A DNA stretch of 62,743 nt, from positions 1 to 62,743 of the forward strand of contig CALZXH010000004.1 of assembly GCA_945830055.1 (NCBI GenBank). Reading direction: 5' to 3'. The DNA is from an uncultured Prevotella sp. Lineage in GTDB: Bacteria > Bacteroidota > Bacteroidia > Bacteroidales > Bacteroidaceae. The notes beneath the pieces were generated by a model, which saw nothing but the letters and a program-made list of their open reading frames with translations, was not told the origin of the DNA and searched no databases. The number at the start of each line of letters is the position of its first letter. Within the stretch, counting starts at the first letter, position 1. Positions 54,201-62,743 of this stretch are shown here, one piece after another. Both the position numbers and the translations under genes were made by a program.

Positions 54201-54980
54201 TTTGCCGAGACCTTGCTGCGCTACGGACAGACCTATCAGACGGAACAGAACAGCGCACAGACTTCGTTGTTCGGCAGTTTCGACGCCAATATCGTACTTA
54301 CTCCCCCCATCCCCAAGAGCGAACCGTGGAGTGCCTTGGAACGGTTGAACCGCGAGCGCGAACTGGTGGGCATCTACCTCTCCGCCCATCCCCTTGACGA
54401 ATACCGTATCGTACTCGACAACCTATGCAACACCTCCTGCACGGAACTGGGCGACCTGGCACAGTTGCAGGGGCGTGACGAGGTGACCTTCGGAGGCATC
54501 GTCACGGCAGTACGGTCCAAGTTTACCAAGACGGGCAAGCCCTGCGGCTTTGTCACCATAGAAGATTTCAACGGAAACGGCGAGATTGCCCTGTTCGGCG
54601 AGGAATGGGGACGGTGGAACGGCATGCTGCTCGAGGGCTGTACCATATATGTCAGCGCCCGCCGGCAGCAGCGCTTCCGCGACAGCAACATGTACGACCT
54701 GCGCATCCAGCGCATAGAGTTCCTGCAGACGGTCAAGGAAAAGGCGATTGAGAAGATTACCATTACATGCGATTTCAGGGCACTTGACGGCAAGACTGTG
54801 GAGGAACTTAACGCCATCATCGACCAGCATCCCGGCACTGCCCGCCTTTACATCCAGCTGTACGACAGCAAGGAGCACCGCAACCTGCTGCTCACCAGCC
54901 GTAGCCGACAACTGGACGTGCAGCGGGACCTCATCGAGTTCCTACGCTCACACGAGGAGTTCAACTACACGGTGAACTGA
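51228..54980 (+). CDS. dnaE: DNA polymerase III alpha subunit
   Basis: The 1250-residue replicative polymerase has the N-terminal PHP domain (VHLHVHTYYSILDG, ITDHGNMFG), the catalytic palm with PGRGSAAGSVVAYCLGI and the PDIDTDFDDDGRG Asp triad, the thumb and fingers, the helix-hairpin-helix and an OB-fold near the C-terminus (EVTFGGIVTAVRSKFTKTG). The length fits Bacteroidetes DnaE. It diverges from the psd operon. Confidence 0.97.
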   Translation: MQDFVHLHVHTYYSILDGQSKISKLVDKAVANGMRGMAITDHGNMFGIKEFFDCCCGVNKKRKKEGLAPFKPIFGCEMYVARRRKEDKEKEKGDRSGYHLIVLAKNEQGYKNLIKLVSNSWVDGYYMRPRTDRADLERYHEGLIVCSACIAGEVPAKILGSKAERDVCNEEVLKQRMDEAREAVQWYKRVFGDDYYLELQRHEVKDPTIRANREAFPLQQRANAGLMELAKEFGIKLICSNDVHFVDQENAEAHDHLLCLSTGKDLNDPDRMIYTKQEWFKTKEEMNEVFADIPEALANTTEILDKVEMYSIDHDPIMPFFPIPEDFGTEELWRKKFSEQDLFREFTTDENGENPLSQEEGEKKIAKLGGYDKLYRIKFEADYLAKLAYEGARRRYGEPLSKEVDDRVRFELHIMKTMGFPGYFLIVQDFINSARDELGVMVGPGRGSAAGSVVAYCLGITKIDPLKYDLLFERFLNPDRISLPDIDTDFDDDGRGKVLKWVEDKYGHENCAHIITYASMATKNSIKDVARVENLPLATSNALCKAIPDRLPDGMKMNLVNAIKCTPELRDAEASTDEKLSNTIKYAKMLEGTVRGTGIHACGFIICRDPISNWVPVSTADDPDFKDTKTNCTQYDGHVIESTGLIKMDFLGLKTLSEMKEAVALIKRTRGIDIDLDNIPIDDPATYKLYQEGRTIGTFQFESAGMQKYLRELQPTVFEDLIAMNALYRPGPMDYIPSFIARKTGREPIQYDIPCMEKYLKDTYGITVYQEQVMLLSRQLADFTRGESDALRKAMGKKKKDIVDAMKPKFIEGGKKNGHDPQVLEKIWADWEKFASYAFNKSHAACYSWVAFQTAYLKANFPAEFMAAIMSRRKDDIKEITKLMDECKSLGIATLGPDVNESIEKFGVNSHGEIRFGLGAIKGMGSAAATAIIAEREKNGAYKDIFDFIQRVNLSAVNRKCVENLALSGAFDSFAGIRREDFFTVNNKGVTFAETLLRYGQTYQTEQNSAQTSLFGSFDANIVLTPPIPKSEPWSALERLNRERELVGIYLSAHPLDEYRIVLDNLCNTSCTELGDLAQLQGRDEVTFGGIVTAVRSKFTKTGKPCGFVTIEDFNGNGEIALFGEEWGRWNGMLLEGCTIYVSARRQQRFRDSNMYDLRIQRIEFLQTVKEKAIEKITITCDFRALDGKTVEELNAIIDQHPGTARLYIQLYDSKEHRNLLLTSRSRQLDVQRDLIEFLRSHEEFNYTVN

Positions 54981-55019
54981 CACTTTCATGTTTTTTCACC
55001 ATCTTTCACTCCAATTCTT

Positions 55020-55049
55020 CTTGATTTACACATAATATATGTAAGTTTG
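55020..55049 (+). promoter_or_regulatory. Promoter of aroA
   Basis: CTTG at 55020-55023 and TAAGTTTG at 55042-55049 are 18 nt apart. The start near 55056 is only about 12 nt before the ATG at 55068. Confidence 0.6.
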
Positions 55050-55067
55050 CAATCTAAACAGACAAGC

Positions 55068-56321
55068 ATGATAAGACCACAATCCAGACCTTACAGCATA
55101 GAGGTTCCCTCGCTTTTACAGACAGCCGTCCACCTGCCTGCCTCCAAAAGCATCAGCAACAGGGCGCTGATTATCAACGCGCTTGCAGGCAACAGGGAGA
55201 TGATGCCTCACAACCTTTCTGACTGCGATGACACCAATGTGATGCTAAAGGCGTTTGAACAGATGGGCACCCCCCACTCCACAATCAACATCGGAGCGGC
55301 GGGTACCGCCATGCGATTCACCACCGCCCTGCTGTCAGCCACCAAGGGACACCACTTCATCACGGGCAGCGAGCGCATGAAACAGCGCCCCATCGGTGTA
55401 CTGGTGGAAGCCCTGCGTTCTTTGGGAGCGCGCATCAAATATGTACACAACGAGGGCTATCCGCCTCTCGACATCGAGGGATGCACCCTTCAGGGCGGCA
55501 CCATCAGCATATCGGGCAACGTGAGTTCACAGTATATCTCGGCACTGCTGATGATAGCCCCTACACTTCAAGACGGACTGACCCTTGAACTGAAGGGAGA
55601 TATCATCTCGCGCTCTTACATCGACCTCACGCTCACCATGATGCGACAGTTCGGTGCCTGTGCAGAATGGACCTCCGACCATACCATCCGCGTGAAGGAA
55701 AGCCCCTACCACAAGATGTCATACGAGGTAGAGAACGACTGGAGTGCGGCATCCTACTGGTTCGAGATGGTGGCATTGAGCCATGACAGCAAGGCATGTA
55801 TCACCCTGTCACATCTGCAACAACAGAGCGCGCAGGGAGACAGTGTGGTGCGCCACATCTTCAACAGTCTTGGTGTGGAGAGCACCTTCAATGGTACCAC
55901 CCTTACCCTCACCAAAGGCAAGGAACGGGTAGCACACTTTGAATATGACTTTGTAAACTGCCCTGATTTGGTGCAGACGGTGGTAGTAACCTGCTGCCTG
56001 TTGGGCATCACTTTCCGCTTCAACGGCTTGCAGACTCTGAAAATCAAGGAAACCGACCGTATCGAGGCTCTCAAGAACGAGTTGCGCAAGTGGGGCTACG
56101 TGCTTACTGACAAGGACAACAGCATACTGAGTTGGGACGGCACCCGCTGCAAAGAGGCTGCTGACACAGCCATCGACACCTACGAAGACCACCGTATGGC
56201 AATGGCCTTCGCTCCTGCCGCTGCCATCAGAGGCAAGGTGGTCATCAACCGTCCAGAGGTGGTCAGCAAATCCTACCCGCATTTCTGGGAAGAGGTTTTC
56301 ATGGTGAGCACACAGGAATAA
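55068..56321 (+). CDS. aroA: 3-Phosphoshikimate 1-carboxyvinyltransferase (EPSP synthase)
   Basis: The 417-residue enzyme makes EPSP in aromatic amino-acid synthesis. It has LPASKSISNRALI, GAAGTAMRFTTALLSA, RMKQRPIG, VSSQYISALLM, a conserved ETDRIEALK, and DHRMAMAFA near the C-terminus. The motif set looks like the class with moderate divergence from E. coli. The ATG at 55068 is chosen because the upstream TTG lies in the promoter. Confidence 0.96.
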   Translation: MIRPQSRPYSIEVPSLLQTAVHLPASKSISNRALIINALAGNREMMPHNLSDCDDTNVMLKAFEQMGTPHSTINIGAAGTAMRFTTALLSATKGHHFITGSERMKQRPIGVLVEALRSLGARIKYVHNEGYPPLDIEGCTLQGGTISISGNVSSQYISALLMIAPTLQDGLTLELKGDIISRSYIDLTLTMMRQFGACAEWTSDHTIRVKESPYHKMSYEVENDWSAASYWFEMVALSHDSKACITLSHLQQQSAQGDSVVRHIFNSLGVESTFNGTTLTLTKGKERVAHFEYDFVNCPDLVQTVVVTCCLLGITFRFNGLQTLKIKETDRIEALKNELRKWGYVLTDKDNSILSWDGTRCKEAADTAIDTYEDHRMAMAFAPAAAIRGKVVINRPEVVSKSYPHFWEEVFMVSTQE

Positions 56322-56386
56322 AAGGTACAGCACATTCCGTACAGGGATGATCCGTCAATTAGTTTGAAACAGTTAAGCACGAATGC

Positions 56387-56794
56387 ATGGCTTGGATTTT
56401 TTTTGTGGCGATATTGGTGATATTACTCAGCATCCTGGCAATATGGCTGAGCGGAAAGGAGGCGGAAGCAGAACTTGACGAGGCCCTGACCGATGAAAGG
56501 AAAGAGTCCTGCGGTCCATGCGGCGGTTGCGCCTTTGCCGGTCATTCCTGTGTGAATCACTGTGTGATGCACGGCGGCAATGTTGAAACGCACGTTTTCC
56601 ACGATTCGGAACTAAACTCTTTTGTAGGACGAAGTGCCGACAGCTATACCGATGACGAAATATATACCTTCAGGCGAATCCTGCATTCCATGCACGGAAA
56701 CGAGATAAACGAGTGGTGCCGCAGTCTGCGCTATAGGGGCATAGAACTGCCCGAACAGGTCAAAGCAGACACGCTGATGCGACTGAATTATTAG
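56387..56794 (+). CDS. Small Cys-rich membrane protein
   Basis: The 135-residue protein has one N-terminal membrane helix (residues 2-23) and a Cys/His-rich middle (CGPCGGC, then HSCVNHCVMHGG, around residues 45-70). The rest is charged and helical. The clustered Cys and His suggest metal or iron-sulphur binding. It lies between aroA and porW, 65 nt after the former. Its function is unknown. Confidence 0.7.
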   Translation: MAWIFFVAILVILLSILAIWLSGKEAEAELDEALTDERKESCGPCGGCAFAGHSCVNHCVMHGGNVETHVFHDSELNSFVGRSADSYTDDEIYTFRRILHSMHGNEINEWCRSLRYRGIELPEQVKADTLMRLNY

Positions 56795-56879
56795 ATTAGT
56801 CCCCTTCCCACACAATAAAAATGCCCCTCTTCTGTTTTTATCTATAAGGTGGGCACTGTCAATTTCCACCTGAAACCAA

Positions 56880-59846
56880 GTGAACCGCACGAAAAGAAGA
56901 TACATATACACCCTGGTAGCCGTGGCTTTGCTCCTTGTATGCACGGCATGCTCCACACAGAAGAACACCGGAAAGACACGCTGGTGGCATGCTTTCAATG
57001 CCCGTTACAATACTTACTATAACGGCAAGGTAGCGTTTATCGAAGGTGCCGAGGAACAGGAGAAAGGGCATAAGGACAACTTTACCGAAATCATACCGCT
57101 CTATGTGGCAGGCGACAAGAACACCAAGGTGATGGGTGCCGCCAAATACACACGTTCCATAGAGAAGATGGAAAAGGCCATCAAACGCCACAGCATCAAG
57201 AAACGCCCGGAATGGAACAAGTCACGGCGCAAGACAGACAAGGACATCGAATGGCTCAACCGCCGAGAATACAATCCCTTCTTATGGAAGGCGTGGCTGC
57301 TGATGGGCAAGTCGCAGTTCAACATGGGAAAGTTTGACGAGGCTGCTGCCACCTTTTCCTACATGTCACGCCTCTACGCCACCCAACCGGCTATCCTGGG
57401 TATCGCCCGTGCGTGGCAGACAAAGAGTTATGTGGAACTGGGCTGGCTTTACGATGCCGAAGACCTTATCACCAAGCAGCGACGTGACACCATGCACTAC
57501 CGTGCACGCACCGACTGGGATTACGCCCTGGCCGACTACTATATAGAGAGCAGGCAGTATGAGCAGGCGGTGACCTATCTGAGCAAGGTCATCAAACACG
57601 AAAAGAGAAAAACGCAGAAGGCACGTGAATGGTTCCTGATGGGACAACTGCAGACACTCCTCGGCAACAAGACAGAAGCAGACAAGGCATACCGCAAGGT
57701 GATACGCATGAACCCTCCTTACGAACTGGAGTTCAACGCCCACATCGCCCAAACAGAGGTCATGGCACAGGGCAACGCCAAGAAGATGATACGCAAGCTG
57801 AAGCGTATGGCGGCTTCTGACAACAACAAGGAATACCTGGACCAGGTGTATTATGCCATGGGCAACATCTATCTGCTGCAGAAAGATACCGCCAATGCTA
57901 TCAGTGCCTATGAGAAAGGCTGTAGCAAAGCCACACGTACCGGTATAGAAAAGGGCGTACTGCTGTTGCATCTGGGCAACCTTTATTGGCAAAAAGAGAG
58001 GTATAGCGATGCAAAGCGGTGCTATGGCGAGGCGATAGGACTGTTAGATAAGGAACGCCCCGACTATAAGGAACTCTCTGAACGCTCTAAGATACTTGAC
58101 GAACTGGTGCCCTATACGGATGCCATCCATCTGCAGGATTCCCTGCTGGCACTTTCGGTGATGGACGAGAGCGACCGCCTGAAAGCCATCGACCGCGTGA
58201 TTGACGACCTGAAGAAGAAAGAGAAGGAAGCGAAGCGGGCAGAGCAGGAGGCAGAGGTGGCAAAGCGACAGCAGGCACAAGGAGCGTTGGGCAATCGGAT
58301 GAACAACCGTACGACGGGCTCTGCGGCACAAGCCACGGGCGAGAAAGGCGTATGGTACTTCTACAACCCGATGGCGGTGAGTCAGGGCAAGCAGATGTTC
58401 CAGCAGCAATGGGGCAAGCGCGAAAATGTGGATGATTGGCAGCGTGTCAACCGCACGGTGGTGAACCTGACACCAGAAGACTCCGAGACGCCCGAAGAAA
58501 GCGAACAGGCGGAAAACAATGATGAAGGGGAGAAGACAGACAGCATTGCCGCCGTGACAGACAACAAGGAAAAGGCTGAGTCCGACAGTGCTGCCAACGA
58601 CCCCCACAAGCGGGAGTATTATCTGGCACAGATTCCCTTCAGCGAGGAACAGAAACAAGCATGCCACCAGATTATCCAAGACGGACTCTTCAACTCGGGC
58701 GTTATCTTCAAAGACAAGCTTGGCAACCTGCCTCTCAGCGAAAAAGCATTGCGACGGCTGACCGACAACTATCCCGACTTCGAGAAGAACGATGTGGCAT
58801 GGTACCACCTTTTCCTGCTCTATGCCCGCATGGGCAAGATGGATATCGCCGACCGCTGTCTGGCACACATGCAGGAGAAATACCCCGAGAGCGACTGGAC
58901 CAGTCTGCTCTCTGACCCCCTCTTCGTAGAAAACCAGAAATTCGGAGAGCATATAGAAGACTCTATGTATGCGGCTACCTACAAGGCATTCAACGAAGGA
59001 CGCTACGACGAGGTCAAGGGCAACAGCACAGTTTCCGAGCAGCGCTTCCCCTTGGGAGCCCACCGCGACAAGTTCCTGCTGGTACAGGGCCTCACCCTGC
59101 TCAATGAGGGCAATGCAGAGGAATGTATCGAAAAACTGAAAACCGTGGTCGAGAAATATCCAAAGAGCGAAGTGTGCGAACTGGCGGGCATGATTATCAA
59201 AGGTGTGCAGCAGGGGCGCCGGCTTTACGGCGGACGCTTTGACCTGGGCGACGTATGGAGCCGCAGAAGTGCTGAAGCTGCTGCCGGAGACTCTATCGGC
59301 ACCGATACCCTCTCCACTGAGCGCAACACGAGTTTCCTCTTCATGCTGGCATATCAGCCCGACTCCGTCAACGCACACCAACTGCTCTTTGAACTGGCAA
59401 AATACAACTTCACCAACTTCCTGGTGCGCAACTTTGACCTTGTCACTGACCAGGACAACGGCATCAACCGCATGATGGTGACTGGATTCCTGAGTTATGA
59501 CGAGGCCTTGCAATATGCCCGACAACTGTACAGTACCGAAGAGATGAGCGAAAAGCTGCGGGGTTGCCGCCGCATCATCATCAGTCAGGAAAACCTGAAG
59601 ATGCTGGGCACACGATACAGCTACAATGAATACGAGACCTTCTTCGAGGATAACTTCGCTCCCCTGAAGGTCAGTGAAGAACAACTGCTGAACATTCCCG
59701 AAACCATTGTACTACCTGAAGAACAAGAGGACGACGGGAAGGAAGCGCCACAAGAGAACGGTGATGACACCTATGATGACCTGACGCCTGCCTCTACACC
59801 GGAGGAACCGGGCGGATTTGACTTTGACGAAGACTTTTACCGATGA
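56880..59846 (+). CDS. porW: PorW/SprE-type TPR lipoprotein of the type IX secretion system
   Basis: The 988-residue protein starts with GTG and has a lipobox with Cys24 (VCTAC). The N-terminal RWWHAFNARYNTYYNGK segment is typical of PorW/SprE. Several TPR-like helical pairs cover residues 95-400. A charged, Glu/Lys/Gln-rich linker (about residues 440-570) precedes another TPR-like region, and the end is acidic. PorW/SprE is an outer-membrane lipoprotein needed for T9SS secretion. Its stop overlaps the porX start by 4 nt. Confidence 0.88.
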   Translation: MNRTKRRYIYTLVAVALLLVCTACSTQKNTGKTRWWHAFNARYNTYYNGKVAFIEGAEEQEKGHKDNFTEIIPLYVAGDKNTKVMGAAKYTRSIEKMEKAIKRHSIKKRPEWNKSRRKTDKDIEWLNRREYNPFLWKAWLLMGKSQFNMGKFDEAAATFSYMSRLYATQPAILGIARAWQTKSYVELGWLYDAEDLITKQRRDTMHYRARTDWDYALADYYIESRQYEQAVTYLSKVIKHEKRKTQKAREWFLMGQLQTLLGNKTEADKAYRKVIRMNPPYELEFNAHIAQTEVMAQGNAKKMIRKLKRMAASDNNKEYLDQVYYAMGNIYLLQKDTANAISAYEKGCSKATRTGIEKGVLLLHLGNLYWQKERYSDAKRCYGEAIGLLDKERPDYKELSERSKILDELVPYTDAIHLQDSLLALSVMDESDRLKAIDRVIDDLKKKEKEAKRAEQEAEVAKRQQAQGALGNRMNNRTTGSAAQATGEKGVWYFYNPMAVSQGKQMFQQQWGKRENVDDWQRVNRTVVNLTPEDSETPEESEQAENNDEGEKTDSIAAVTDNKEKAESDSAANDPHKREYYLAQIPFSEEQKQACHQIIQDGLFNSGVIFKDKLGNLPLSEKALRRLTDNYPDFEKNDVAWYHLFLLYARMGKMDIADRCLAHMQEKYPESDWTSLLSDPLFVENQKFGEHIEDSMYAATYKAFNEGRYDEVKGNSTVSEQRFPLGAHRDKFLLVQGLTLLNEGNAEECIEKLKTVVEKYPKSEVCELAGMIIKGVQQGRRLYGGRFDLGDVWSRRSAEAAAGDSIGTDTLSTERNTSFLFMLAYQPDSVNAHQLLFELAKYNFTNFLVRNFDLVTDQDNGINRMMVTGFLSYDEALQYARQLYSTEEMSEKLRGCRRIIISQENLKMLGTRYSYNEYETFFEDNFAPLKVSEEQLLNIPETIVLPEEQEDDGKEAPQENGDDTYDDLTPASTPEEPGGFDFDEDFYR

Positions 59847-61417
59847 GCAACGGACTGTTATTATGGGCGGACGATGAGATGGAACTGCTCAAGGCCCACC
59901 TGATGTTTTTGGAGAAAAAAGGCTATGAAGTGGTAACTGTGACCAACGGAACGGATGCCATAGAACAATGCAGACAGCACAACTTCGACCTGGTGCTGCT
60001 CGACGAGATGATGCCCGGACTGAGCGGACTGGAAACCCTGCAGCGCATCAAGGACCTGCTGCCCGCCGTGCCCGTGGTAATGGTGACCAAGAGTGAGGAA
60101 GAGAATATCATGGACCAGGCGATAGGCTCCAAAATTGCCGACTACCTCATCAAGCCTGTCAACCCCAACCAGATACTGCTGACGCTGAAAAAGAATATCC
60201 ATCGTCGCGAGATTGTGAGCGAGATCACACAGTCGGGCTACCAGCAAGACTTCACCCAGATTGCCATGATGATACAGGAGTGCCGCAACCACCACGACTG
60301 GATGCAGCTCTACAAGCGGTTGGTGAAGTGGGAACTGGAACTGAGCAATACCGACAGCAACATGGCTGAGATGCTGCAGATGCAGAAGGAGGATGCCAAC
60401 AATGCCTTTGCCAAATACATCCGCAAGAACTATCTGGAATGGATGGAACAGATGCAGCCGGGCTACAAGGGCGACGACAGGCCCATGCTGAGTCCCGAGG
60501 TATTCAAACGTACCGTCTTCCCCCTGCTCGACAGCGGAGAGAAAGTGTTTCTGGTAGTGCTCGACAACTTCAGATATGACCAATGGCGCATCCTGGCAGA
60601 CGAACTGGGCGAGTGGTATGACATAGACGAACAGCTCTACTTCAGCATTCTGCCCACCGCCACTCAGTATGCACGCAATGCCATCTTCAGCGGACTGATG
60701 CCCAATAAGATTGCGGAGATGTTTCCCGAACTGTGGGTGGATGAGGACGAAGAAGAGGGCAAGAACCTCAACGAGAAACCACTGATAAAGACACAGATGG
60801 AACGCTTCAGGCGCAAGGAGTCTTTCTCCTACCATAAAATCAACGATTCCAACGGTGCCGAACGTTTGATACAGCAGTTCAGACAATTGCAGAACAACGA
60901 CCTCAACGTGGTGGTGTTCAACTTTATCGACATGCTGAGCCATGCCCGCACGGAGTCCAAGATGGTACGCGAACTGGCAAGCAACGAGTCGGCCTACCGC
61001 TCCATCACCCTGAGCTGGTTCCGCCATTCGGTCATTTCAGAACTGCTCAGGCAACTGGCAGGCACCCCCTGCACCGTGGTCATCACTACCGACCACGGCT
61101 CTATCCGCGCCAACAAGCCGGTAAAGATAGTGGGCGACAAGAACACCAATACCAACCTGCGCTACAAATTGGGCAAGAATCTGGGATACGACAACAAGGA
61201 GCTGATGGTCATCAAGGAACCTCAGAAGGCATTCCTGCCCTCTCCCAACCTCAGCACCAGCTATGTCTTCGCCACAGGCAACAGCTTCTTTGCCTACCCC
61301 AACAATTACAACTACTATGTATCCTATTACAAAGACACCTTCCAGCATGGCGGCATCTCCATGGAGGAGATGATGATTCCGCTGATCACCATGAAGGGCA
61401 AAAAACATAAGAAATGA
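59843..61417 (+). CDS. porX: PorX: response regulator with PglZ phosphatase-like effector domain
   Basis: The 524-residue protein joins a receiver domain (Asp10-Asp11, phospho-acceptor Asp54 in VLLDEMMPG, Lys in MVTKSE) to a helical linker and a PglZ domain of the alkaline-phosphatase superfamily. The metal site is seen in [11 protein letters not shown], in the Thr-containing [12 protein letters not shown] segment, and in ITTDHGSIR. PorX is known as a T9SS regulator and structural work points to a phosphodiesterase-like activity. No PorY kinase is in the window. It overlaps porW and tsaE by 4 nt on each side. Confidence 0.93.
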   Translation: MSNGLLLWADDEMELLKAHLMFLEKKGYEVVTVTNGTDAIEQCRQHNFDLVLLDEMMPGLSGLETLQRIKDLLPAVPVVMVTKSEEENIMDQAIGSKIADYLIKPVNPNQILLTLKKNIHRREIVSEITQSGYQQDFTQIAMMIQECRNHHDWMQLYKRLVKWELELSNTDSNMAEMLQMQKEDANNAFAKYIRKNYLEWMEQMQPGYKGDDRPMLSPEVFKRTVFPLLDSGEKVFLVVLDNFRYDQWRILADELGEWYDIDEQLYFSILPTATQYARNAIFSGLMPNKIAEMFPELWVDEDEEEGKNLNEKPLIKTQMERFRRKESFSYHKINDSNGAERLIQQFRQLQNNDLNVVVFNFIDMLSHARTESKMVRELASNESAYRSITLSWFRHSVISELLRQLAGTPCTVVITTDHGSIRANKPVKIVGDKNTNTNLRYKLGKNLGYDNKELMVIKEPQKAFLPSPNLSTSYVFATGNSFFAYPNNYNYYVSYYKDTFQHGGISMEEMMIPLITMKGKKHKK

Positions 61418-61854
61418 ACATCACTATTCCCTGTATTCAGGAGGACACCACCTCCCAAGCCCTGCAACAGGCGGCACAAGCCTTTGCAGATGCCATCGGC
61501 GATGCACGCGTGTTTGCCTTCTACGGTGCCATGGGTGCCGGCAAAACGACCTTCATCAAGGAGGTATGCCGCGCACTGGGGGTCACCGAGGTCATCACCT
61601 CGCCTACCTTTGCCATCGTCAACGAGTACCAGAGCGACACTACGGCAGCCCTCATCTATCACTTTGACTTCTATCGCATCAAGAAACTGGAGGAAGTATA
61701 TGACATGGGCTATGAGGACTATTTCTACAGCGGTGCCCTCTGCTTCATAGAATGGCCCGAACTCATCGAAGACCTGCTGCCCGAAGACGCTGTCAGGGTG
61801 AACATCACTACACAGCCCGACGGTTCGCGCCTGCTCACCACCGAAGAAATCTAA
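61414..61854 (+). CDS. tsaE: tRNA threonylcarbamoyladenosine biosynthesis ATPase TsaE
   Basis: The 146-residue P-loop protein has Walker A ([10 protein letters not shown] at about residues 38-47), [10 protein letters not shown] and HFDFYRIKK, and [13 protein letters not shown]. It supports the TsaB-TsaD complex in modifying A37 of ANN-decoding tRNAs. Its start overlaps porX by 4 nt, so it is translationally coupled to a secretion regulator. Confidence 0.95.
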   Translation: MNITIPCIQEDTTSQALQQAAQAFADAIGDARVFAFYGAMGAGKTTFIKEVCRALGVTEVITSPTFAIVNEYQSDTTAALIYHFDFYRIKKLEEVYDMGYEDYFYSGALCFIEWPELIEDLLPEDAVRVNITTQPDGSRLLTTEEI

Positions 61855-61892
61855 AGGACGATTCTGCCTATAACCACATAATATACTCTGCT

Positions 61893-62285
61893 ATGGAAGG
61901 AAACAAGACCAACGGATATCCGCGCAAGGAATACAAATGCGCAGTGAAGCGCTACTGCCAGACCATGGAACTGCGCAAGGACGACGCTTTGATAGCCAAA
62001 TACCGTGAAGCTCACGACAAGGAGCACTTCTGGGACGAAATCAAGGAGGGCATCAGACAAGTGGGTATCCTGGAAATGGAGATATACATCCTTGACAACC
62101 GTCTGGTGATGATTGTAGAGACACCACAGGACTTTGACTGGGACAGCGCTATGAAAGAACTTGCCTCCCTGCCCCGGCAAGCGGAGTGGGAGGCCTATGT
62201 ATCGCAGTTCCAGCAATGCTCTGCCGAAGCCACCTCCGACGAGAAGTGGCAGATGATGGAACGCATGTTCCACCTGTACGACTAA
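61893..62285 (+). CDS. L-rhamnose mutarotase-like protein
   Basis: The 130-residue protein resembles the RhaM family: KRYCQTMELRKD at the start, KYREAHDKEHFWDEI with the conserved His, and MEIYILDNRLVMIVE. Such enzymes interconvert the anomers of L-rhamnose or related deoxyhexoses in the cytoplasm. The ATG at 61893 is chosen because the longer frame runs through the tsaE end. No other rhamnose or fucose genes are next to it. Confidence 0.8.
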   Translation: MEGNKTNGYPRKEYKCAVKRYCQTMELRKDDALIAKYREAHDKEHFWDEIKEGIRQVGILEMEIYILDNRLVMIVETPQDFDWDSAMKELASLPRQAEWEAYVSQFQQCSAEATSDEKWQMMERMFHLYD

Positions 62286-62292
62286 GCCGGCC

Positions 62293-62619
62293 CTATCGTT
62301 TCACCACCTTGCGCCCCTTCACCACATAGATGCCCTTGGGAAGCGTGGGATATACCTCGCTCATCTTCGCATTCCTGTGTATCAGTCGCCCGTCTATGCT
62401 GTATATGTCGTGCAGGCACTCGCCCGGCGTATTACGGAAGCGCTCTTCCATGCCCGTAGGCACATAGGGATCGAGGCTCACCATCACCTTGAACGCATAG
62501 AGCACGCCCATGTCGGTATGCTTTGCCTCTCTTTCATTGAATATGTCAAAGCTGTTATAGCCCACCGACTTCAGGTAGTTCTCCATGCTTTCCATACTGC
62601 AAGGGATGCAGCCAGCCAT
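62293..62619 (-). CDS. Small protein ending in a T9SS-like C-terminal sorting domain
   Basis: The 108-codon frame ends with DIYSIDGRLIHRNAK and LPKGIYVVKGRKVVKR, the pattern of type A sorting domains of T9SS cargo (short strands, a conserved Gly-x-Tyr, Lys-rich end). The remainder has no recognised domain. A signal-peptide-like sequence lies just upstream but in another frame (62571-62663: Met, several Lys/Arg, then a hydrophobic MAVLAWLAA core). It may be a frameshifted or shortened cargo gene. Its start at 62619 is uncertain. Confidence 0.55.
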   Translation of the reverse strand: MAGCIPCSMESMENYLKSVGYNSFDIFNEREAKHTDMGVLYAFKVMVSLDPYVPTGMEERFRNTPGECLHDIYSIDGRLIHRNAKMSEVYPTLPKGIYVVKGRKVVKR

Positions 62620-62743
62620 GCCAGCACCGCCATCCCATTCCTCTTGATAGCTCTTGCTTTCATAATTCTTTCCCTTTTGTTATTCTTATTTATTACTGTC
62701 CGCTAAACCATAAAACATCTTGTCCAACCTCTTGAAACATAGA

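Noticed and set aside
58044..59684. Long minus-strand frame of 546 codons
   Set aside because: It lies entirely opposite porW, has no family motif, and results from the codon usage of the real gene.
59861..61027. Minus-strand frame of 388 codons
   Set aside because: It is the complement of porX, without start context or recognisable domain.

Overview
This window looks like a chromosome segment of a member of the Bacteroidales, most probably a Prevotellaceae species (Prevotella in the broad sense). The evidence is the family content: DUF5723, DUF1599, DUF4834, the GldH lipoprotein, RicT with a basic tail, and the type IX secretion (T9SS) components PorW/SprE and PorX. Promoters also fit, with many -33 TTTG / -7 TAnnTTTG pairs spaced 18-22 nt apart, and most genes lack an obvious Shine-Dalgarno sequence. 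Almost all of it is ordinary housekeeping chromosome. No insertion sequence, CRISPR array, prophage or rRNA was seen.

Layout. 1-6.1 kb: a lipoprotein and an outer-membrane DUF5723 protein, then mannonate dehydratase (uxuA) and mannose-6-phosphate isomerase (manA). 6.1-12.8 kb (minus): the rod-shape cluster mreB-mreC-mreD-mrdA-rodA, headed by a stand-alone IMP cyclohydrolase. 13.1-13.9 kb: thioredoxin and a small conserved protein. 14-20.7 kb (minus): a tripartite RND efflux operon whose last gene is an LpxA-like acyltransferase. 20.9-26.9 kb: a CCA-adding-type nucleotidyltransferase, a TonB-dependent-receptor-like protein, a PAP2 phosphatase with a beta-barrel tail, and a small lipoprotein. 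27-31.7 kb: DUF1599, a MauE/DoxX-like membrane protein read in frame into triosephosphate isomerase, a SPOR protein, folE and a small membrane protein. 31.7-35.3 kb: a GH51 arabinofuranosidase diverging from a XylE-type sugar symporter. 35.4-38.9 kb: a receiver-only response regulator converging on a histidine kinase/TolC-like pair.

38.9-41.2 kb is the only accessory-looking stretch. It holds a truncated LytTR-like ORF with an intact promoter, a frameshifted Abi-family gene, clustered AGTACT palindromes, a 24-nt tandem repeat and tRNA-Pro(GGG). 41.2-42.8 kb: two adjacent lipoprotein peptidases (VanX-like and M15-type). 42.8-47.4 kb (minus): metF-holB-ricT-gldH and tadA. 47.5-51 kb: birA, pyrH, DUF4834, pssA and psd. 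51.2-62.7 kb: dnaE, aroA, a small Cys-rich membrane protein, porW-porX-tsaE with 4-nt overlaps, a rhamnose-mutarotase-like gene, and a small protein with a T9SS-like C-terminal domain.

The points most worth checking are the membrane-protein/TpiA read-through ORF, the LpxA paralogue in the efflux operon, the stand-alone IMP cyclohydrolase, the kinase/TolC/receiver group, and the decayed features around tRNA-Pro. I see no clear candidate for a wholly new defence or mobile system. Family calls rest on recognising motifs in the translations; no database search was run.
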